Notes under the pieces: generated by a model
Told to the model about the DNA's origin: nothing
The model's input: only the letters and a program-made list of their open reading frames with translations
Database searches by the model: none
Shown here: positions 59,660-64,000 of the stretch, in pieces
Layout of the letters: the number at the start of each line of letters is the position of its first letter
Numbering within the stretch: the stretch's first letter is position 1
Program-made: the position numbers and the translations under genes
Assembly (NCBI GenBank): GCA_038209775.1
Contig: JBBQXK010000015.1
Span: 1 to 64,000, forward strand
Reading direction: 5' to 3'
Origin: JBBQXK01 sp038209775
GTDB taxonomy: Bacteria > Pseudomonadota > Alphaproteobacteria > Rhodobacterales > Rhodobacteraceae
DNA: 64,000 nucleotides

Positions 59660-60571
59660 TTGGGTGAGGCGATCACAGCCCTTGCAGGCACGCCCGAGGG
59701 CGCGCGGACGGCGATGCTGCTGGCGCTGATGTCGGCCATCGCGCATGCCTGTTTCGGGGCCCTGCAGAAGGGGCGCCATGACCCGTGGGTCACGCGGGGG
59801 GCGATCGACCTGTGGATATTCGTGCTGGCAGCACCGGTGGCGCTGTTTGCGGTGGCGTGGCCGGTCGGTGCCGAGTGGGCGGTCTTGCTGGGGGCGCTGG
59901 TGATCCATTTCGCCTACAAGGTGACGATGGCGCTGGCCTATGAACGGGCGGCCTATACGGTTGTGTATCCTGTGGTACGGGGCACCGGGCCGCTGGTAAC
60001 ACTGGGATTTGCCGCCGTGTTTCTGGCGGAACATTATGCGGCGCTGCAATGGCTGGGGGTGGCGGTGTTGTCGGGGGCGATCCTGATGCTGGCGGTAGTG
60101 AATCTGCGGACGGTGCGGGTGGACCCGGCGGCGCTGCGCAGTGGGCTGGTGTGGGCGCTGACCGGGGGCATGCTGGTGGCGGTCTATACAACCTTTGACG
60201 CCTGGGGCATCCGCCTGATGCCCGACCCGCTGACGTTCCTTGCGTGGTTTTTCTTGATAACGGCCATCGACTTTCCCCTTCTGGTGCTGTGGCGGCGGGC
60301 GCGGGGGATCGGGGCGGCATGGCCGCCCTTGCGGCCCCTGATGCTGCGCGGGATCATTGGCGCACTGGTGGCCTTTATCAGCTTTGGCGGCGTGATGATC
60401 GGCACCCGCATCGGCAAGGTAGGCGAGGTCGCGGCGCTGCGCGAAACCTCGACGCTGTTCGCGGCCTTGATCGGTTGGGCTGTCCTCGGCGAAAAGGTGG
60501 GGCTTGCGCGGGGCGCGCTGATGGGGTTGATCGCAGGCGGCGCGGTGCTGGTGCAACTGGGGGCAGGATGA
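59660..60571 (+). CDS. DMT/EamA-family transporter
   Basis: This 303-residue inner-membrane protein has about ten helices, in two EamA halves (about 15-145 and 160-300). The first half ends AAVFLAEHYAALQWLGVAVL and the second ETSTLFAALIGWAVLGEKVG, the repeat typical of drug/metabolite exporters. The substrate is unknown. It is 5 bases after ftsY and overlaps the following YciB-type gene by 4 bases. This order of ftsY, EamA and YciB looks like one transcript. Confidence 0.88.
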   Translation: MGEAITALAGTPEGARTAMLLALMSAIAHACFGALQKGRHDPWVTRGAIDLWIFVLAAPVALFAVAWPVGAEWAVLLGALVIHFAYKVTMALAYERAAYTVVYPVVRGTGPLVTLGFAAVFLAEHYAALQWLGVAVLSGAILMLAVVNLRTVRVDPAALRSGLVWALTGGMLVAVYTTFDAWGIRLMPDPLTFLAWFFLITAIDFPLLVLWRRARGIGAAWPPLRPLMLRGIIGALVAFISFGGVMIGTRIGKVGEVAALRETSTLFAALIGWAVLGEKVGLARGALMGLIAGGAVLVQLGAG

Positions 60572-61173
60572 TGGGCGGGCGGGCGATTTCCCCGGGGTTG
60601 AAGGCGGCGCTGGAATACGGGCCGATTGCGGCGTTCTTTGTGGGGTATGTCTGGCTCAGGGACGAAACGTTCACCTTGGGTGGTACCGAATACGGCGGTT
60701 TCATCGTGGCGACGGCGGCCTTCGTGCCGATGATGGTGATTGCGACGCTGCTGATGTGGCGGCTGACCGGCAAGTTGTCGCGCATGCAGATCACCGTCAC
60801 GGTAATGGTGGTGGTCTTTGGTGGGCTGACCGTCTGGCTGAACGACGAGCGGTTCCTGAAGATGAAACCGACCATTGTCTTTGGCCTGTTTGCGGCGATC
60901 CTGGGGTTCGGGGTCTGGCGCGGCAGGTCGTATCTGGAGGCAGTGCTGGATGGAGCGTTCCGCATGCATCCCGAGGGGTGGATGATCCTGACGCGGCGGC
61001 TGGCATGGTGTTTTGCGGGGCTGGCTGTGGCGAATGAGGTCATCTGGCGTTTCGCCAGCACGTCGGTCTGGGTGGCGTCCGACACGTTTGGCCAGCCCTT
61101 GGTGCTGTTTGCGTTCTTTCTGTCGCAGGCGGGAGTGCTCAAGCGGTACATGATCGACGAGGACAAGGTTTGA
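60568..61173 (+). CDS. YciB/IspZ-type inner-membrane septation protein
   Basis: This 201-residue membrane protein has five helices, in line with the YciB/IspZ (septation protein A) family, whose loss affects cell division or envelope integrity in other bacteria. Visible segments are LEYGPIAAFFVGYVW, VFGGLTVWLNDERFLKMKPT and ANEVIWRFASTSVWVASDTF, which match the family's conserved D-E-R-F-x-K-x-K-P-T and N-E block. ATG 60568 and 60571 are adjacent and in frame; either may be used. It precedes hisF by 13 bases. Confidence 0.92.
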   Translation: MMGGRAISPGLKAALEYGPIAAFFVGYVWLRDETFTLGGTEYGGFIVATAAFVPMMVIATLLMWRLTGKLSRMQITVTVMVVVFGGLTVWLNDERFLKMKPTIVFGLFAAILGFGVWRGRSYLEAVLDGAFRMHPEGWMILTRRLAWCFAGLAVANEVIWRFASTSVWVASDTFGQPLVLFAFFLSQAGVLKRYMIDEDKV

Positions 61174-61186
61174 CCGGAGGGCAGGG

Positions 61187-61945
61187 ATGCTGAAGACGCG
61201 GATCATCCCGTGTCTGGACGTGGCCGAAGGCCGCGTGGTCAAGGGTGTGAACTTTGTCGACCTAGTGGATGCGGGCGATCCGGTGGCGGCGGCGGCGGCC
61301 TATGATGCGGCCGGGGCCGATGAATTGTGTTTCCTCGACATCATGGCGACCGAGGAAAACCGCGGCACCATGTATCATCTGGTCACCCGCACGGCAGAGC
61401 AGTGTTTCATGCCGCTGACAGTGGGGGGCGGGGTGCGGACGCCTGCGGATGTGCGGGCGCTACTTCTGGCGGGGGCCGACAAGGTGTCGTTCAACTCGGC
61501 GGCGGTGGCCAACCCGGATGTGGTGGCCGAGGCCGCCGACAGGTTCGGCAGCCAGTGCATCGTGGTGGCCATTGATGCCAAGACTGTGGCCCCCGGGCGG
61601 TGGGAGATATTCACCCACGGCGGGCGGCGGGCGACGGGGATTGATGCGGTGGAGTTTGCGGTTGCGATGGCCGAACGGGGGGCGGGGGAGATATTGCTGA
61701 CCTCGATGGACCGGGACGGGACGCGGGCGGGGTTCAACATCGGGCTGACGCGGGCGGTATCGGATGCGGTGTCGGTCCCGGTGATTGCGTCGGGCGGCGT
61801 GGGCACGCTGGACCATCTGGTGGACGGGGTGGTGCAGGGCGGAGCGTCAGCGGTGCTGGCGGCGTCGATCTTTCACTTTGGCGAATTCACCATCGGTCAG
61901 GCCAAGGCCCACATGGCCGCCGCAGGCATCCCGGTGCGGCTGTGA
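61187..61945 (+). CDS. hisF: Imidazole glycerol phosphate synthase, cyclase subunit
   Basis: This TIM-barrel subunit takes ammonia from HisH to form imidazole glycerol phosphate and AICAR. It has 252 residues. Catalytic Asp11 is in MLKTRIIPCLDVAEGRVVKG, and Asp131 is expected in IVVAIDAKTVAPG. Phosphate sites are GADKVSFNSAAVANPDVV and VIASGGVGTLDHLVDGV (about 197-213). It overlaps hisE by 4 bases. The rest of the histidine operon is not in the window, although this pair is common. Confidence 0.97.
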   Translation: MLKTRIIPCLDVAEGRVVKGVNFVDLVDAGDPVAAAAAYDAAGADELCFLDIMATEENRGTMYHLVTRTAEQCFMPLTVGGGVRTPADVRALLLAGADKVSFNSAAVANPDVVAEAADRFGSQCIVVAIDAKTVAPGRWEIFTHGGRRATGIDAVEFAVAMAERGAGEILLTSMDRDGTRAGFNIGLTRAVSDAVSVPVIASGGVGTLDHLVDGVVQGGASAVLAASIFHFGEFTIGQAKAHMAAAGIPVRL

Positions 61946-62253
61946 GCGCGCTGGAGCGGTTGGCCGCGACGATTGCCGCGCGGGTAGGGGCCGATCCCGA
62001 CACGTCCTGGACGGCGAAACTGCTGGCACTTGGCCCCGAGAAGTGTGCGGAGAAATTTGGCGAAGAGGCGGTCGAGGCGATCATCGAGGCGGTGAAGGGC
62101 GACCGCGCACGGCTGACGTCAGAGGCCGCGGATGTGGTTTATCACCTGTTGGTGATGCTGGCATCGCGGGGTGTGACGCTGGAGGATGTGCTGGCAGAGT
62201 TGGCGCGGCGCGAGGGCACGTCGGGCGTCGCTGAAAAGGCCGCGCGGGCGTGA
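61942..62253 (+). CDS. hisE: Phosphoribosyl-ATP pyrophosphatase
   Basis: This 103-residue MazG-like enzyme is the second step of histidine synthesis, removing pyrophosphate from phosphoribosyl-ATP. The pattern is typical: MSALERLAATIAARVGADPD, SWTAKLLALGPEKCAEKFGE, the metal-binding EEAVEAIIEAVKGD and SEAADVVYHLLVMLASRGVT. It is translationally coupled to hisF. Confidence 0.96.
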   Translation: MSALERLAATIAARVGADPDTSWTAKLLALGPEKCAEKFGEEAVEAIIEAVKGDRARLTSEAADVVYHLLVMLASRGVTLEDVLAELARREGTSGVAEKAARA

Positions 62254-62262
62254 CCGGCAGGA

Positions 62263-62316
62263 GCGGGGGGACTCGCGCCCCCCGGACCCCCCGTGGAGTA
62301 TTTGTACAAGATGAAG
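62263..62316 (+). repeat. Dispersed intergenic repeat, copy D
   Basis: GCGGGGGG...CCCCCC stem-loop, then GGACCCCCCGTGGAGTATTT and GTACAAGATGAAG. It is between the convergent 3' ends of hisE and the AAA ATPase gene, like copies A and B, and may serve as terminator for both. Confidence 0.75.
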
Positions 62317-62338
62317 CGGGAAGGCGCGTCGTGGTGTC

Positions 62339-63664
62339 TTACTTGGCGATCTTCTCATCCTTGACGAACATGTTGCCCCAGGCACGATCAATCAGGTCGG
62401 GCGACATCTGGTAGGGGATGCCCTCAAACTCGCAGACGGCGATCATCTGGTCGATCAGGAAGTTCGGCATGTAGTTGGCATAGTTGTTGTCGATGGTCGG
62501 AAACTTGACCTTCATCATGTGGACAAGGGTGGCCTCATCCAGCGGTACCTTCTTTTTCCGCGCCACCATCGCGAAGATCTTCAGGTAGTTTTCCTGAGAC
62601 GGGCCGTCGATCTTGATCTTGAAGAAGATACGGCGCAGGGCCGCGCCATCGAAAATCTCGTTCGGGTGGAAGTTGGTGGAAAAGATCACCAGCGTATCGA
62701 ACGGCACGGTGAACTTTTCGCCCGATTGCAGGGCAAGGATATCCTTGGCCTCTTCCAGAGGCACGATCCAGCGGTTGACAAGTTTCTGCGGCGGTTCGGC
62801 CTGACGACCAAGGTCGTCGACAATGAAGATGCCGCCGGTGGACTTGAGCTGTAGCGGCGCCTGATAGGTGCGCGCCGTCGGGTTGTAGGTGAGGTCCAGC
62901 ATGTCGAGGCTAAGCTCGCCGCCGGTGATGACGGTCGGGCGTTCGCAATAGACATAGCGGTTGTCGAAACGGTTCCCCGTGCGGCGCAGCGATGTCGGGT
63001 CTTCGACCGAAGCCTGGGCCATCGAGTGGACGATGGGGTCATAGACGGTGATGACCTGACCCGAATACTCCAGCGCGCGGGGGACATAGATCTTGTCACC
63101 CATAGCGTCGCGGATGCCGTTGGAAATACTGGATTTCCCGTTACCGGGTGGGCCGTACATCAGCACTGATCGGCCCGAGGTAATGGCCGGTCCGAGGTTG
63201 GACAAAAGATCACCCGGCAGGATCAGGTGACCCATGGCGCGGGTCAACTGGTCGCGGGTCAGGCGGATGTCACGTACCGACTGGCGTTTGACCTGCACCT
63301 TGTAATCCTCAAGCGGGACCGGCATCGCGCCGTAGTATTCCGACTGCGACAGGGCATCGAGGGCGCGCGACTTGCCGCCTTCGGTCAGTTGATACCCCAT
63401 CTCGTTGCCCGAGGTGGCATGAAGGGTGCCGGTCGCCTCAAGCAGTTTCTGGCCACGTGCCAGGTCGACCAGTTCCTGCGTGACCTGAACCGGCAGGCAG
63501 ACGACCTGACTGATCGCCGACACCAGATCAAGGTTGGTGCGGAACATCGTCTTGAGCAGGATATCCCGCATCATGACGATGGAGATGCCCACTTCGGACA
63601 GGTTTCTGGGGGCCGGAGGAGCCAGCACGTTGGGCGTGGCGGGCGGGGTCAGTTGCACATTCAT
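62339..63664 (-). CDS. MoxR-like AAA+ ATPase
   Basis: This 441-residue cytosolic ATPase has Walker A GPPGNGKSS (171-179), Walker B in GGIFIVDDLGRQ (about 275-286) and the sensor I/arginine region in VIFSTNFHPNEIFDGAALRR. An N-terminal domain of about 150 residues, with MGYQLTEGGKSRALDALSQS, is unlike simple MoxR proteins. C-terminal lid features are KVPLDEATLVHMMKVKFPTI and MPNFLIDQMIAVCEFEG. The target is unknown. The neighbour is a prepilin peptidase gene, so a link to pilus or Tad secretion assembly is plausible. ATG 63664 has AGGTG upstream; a GTG three codons earlier is possible. Confidence 0.88.
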   Translation of the reverse strand: MNVQLTPPATPNVLAPPAPRNLSEVGISIVMMRDILLKTMFRTNLDLVSAISQVVCLPVQVTQELVDLARGQKLLEATGTLHATSGNEMGYQLTEGGKSRALDALSQSEYYGAMPVPLEDYKVQVKRQSVRDIRLTRDQLTRAMGHLILPGDLLSNLGPAITSGRSVLMYGPPGNGKSSISNGIRDAMGDKIYVPRALEYSGQVITVYDPIVHSMAQASVEDPTSLRRTGNRFDNRYVYCERPTVITGGELSLDMLDLTYNPTARTYQAPLQLKSTGGIFIVDDLGRQAEPPQKLVNRWIVPLEEAKDILALQSGEKFTVPFDTLVIFSTNFHPNEIFDGAALRRIFFKIKIDGPSQENYLKIFAMVARKKKVPLDEATLVHMMKVKFPTIDNNYANYMPNFLIDQMIAVCEFEGIPYQMSPDLIDRAWGNMFVKDEKIAK

Positions 63665-63714
63665 GGGCGGCACCTATCCAGGGCGATGTCGGTTCCCATG
63701 GGCCTAGCACAGGT

Positions 63715-64000
63715 CTAGGGCAGGATTGCGGCAAGCACCGGGTAGAAAATCAGCGTGCCCGAAAGCGCCAGCCCCATGGGGAACTTGTGGTGTGTCCACG
63801 ACGCCCAGTCGGGTGAGGCTGCGCGCACCGCGGGAATGGCACGGGCGATGCGGTGGCAGGCAAAGGCGCCAAGGATGCAGGCCGCAAACAGCGCCATCAC
63901 CGTGCGGATGTCGGCCCCGGTAAAGAACGGCGCCATGGCGGCGGCATACTTGCTGTCGCCGGCACCGATCCCCACGAAGGTGGTCAGAAGGAACCCGATC
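63715..64000 (-). CDS. Prepilin peptidase, A24/CpaA type (3' part)
   Basis: The 3' part of a membrane aspartic peptidase gene; the start lies beyond the window. The visible 95 residues begin IGFLLTTFVGIGAGDSKYAA, which contains the second catalytic Asp in the GxGDxK motif, followed by three helices, LFAACILGAFACHRIARAI and GLALSGTLIFYPVLAAILP among them. CpaA-type enzymes cut the leader from Flp pilins and TadE/F pseudopilins. It lies 51 bases upstream of the AAA ATPase gene on the same strand. Confidence 0.88.
   Translation of the reverse strand, partial: IGFLLTTFVGIGAGDSKYAAAMAPFFTGADIRTVMALFAACILGAFACHRIARAIPAVRAASPDWASWTHHKFPMGLALSGTLIFYPVLAAILP

Overview
This is about 64 kb of a high-GC chromosome from an alphaproteobacterium, most probably a member of the Rhodobacteraceae (Rhodobacter/Paracoccus-like). 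The evidence is an aa3 oxidase subunit I and a cytochrome c550-type protein that resemble their Paracoccus counterparts closely, a cluster of three peptide-deformylase paralogues next to fmt, strong G/C preference at third codon positions, and a short dispersed repeat ending in TATTTGTGCAAGATGAA. This assignment rests on protein resemblance recalled from memory, not on a search.

Layout. 1-110 is homopolymer-rich and may be a contig-edge artefact. 111-2176 holds a 57-residue unknown protein and a divergent HTH-TPR regulator gene that carries one frameshift and five 150-bp tandem repeats. 2314-13000 is a housekeeping run: heme A synthase, M32 carboxypeptidase, enoyl-CoA hydratase, thioesterase, PatB/MalY aminotransferase, three def paralogues with fmt, a TetR regulator, a TRIC-type channel, rnhA and yqeY. 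13177-21660 has carA, a membrane glycosyltransferase with an MshEN-like head, a GntR regulator, a HAD nucleotidase, a UbiH-type hydroxylase, a class V aminotransferase and ilvC. 21740-27404 carries ctaD, cytochrome c, lipB, a secreted peptidoglycan-binding protein and tRNA-Leu. 27636-34497 is a minus-strand series: AEC transporter, metallo-hydrolase, tatD, holB, tmk, dac and a SPOR lipoprotein, followed by tRNA-Ser.

34639-50661 is the accessory part: a nearly continuous plus-strand catabolic block. It encodes an MFE2-like SDR, two MaoC-type hydratases, an acyl-CoA synthetase, an amidohydrolase, a four-gene polyamine-type ABC importer, a GNAT enzyme, a thiolase-like protein with a DUF35 partner, a DAO-type FAD oxidoreductase, a second SDR and a CRYL1-like 3-hydroxy-acid dehydrogenase, with its own TetR and GntR regulators. 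It ends in a truncated beta-keto-acid cleavage enzyme (BKACE) gene. A 15-base string containing the dyad TGGTATATCA lies upstream of both the importer and the second SDR, and suggests one GntR regulon. Together these genes look like uptake, CoA activation, beta-oxidation-type breakdown and deamination of an unidentified nitrogen-containing carboxylic acid. This is the best candidate for an undescribed system in the window.

51226-62253 returns to housekeeping: lysC, a bestrophin-type channel, purD, xseA, an AlkB-like membrane oxygenase, ftsY, a DMT transporter, a YciB-type protein, hisF and hisE. The last 1.7 kb has a MoxR-like AAA ATPase and the 3' part of a prepilin-peptidase gene, which may be the edge of a Flp/Tad pilus locus.
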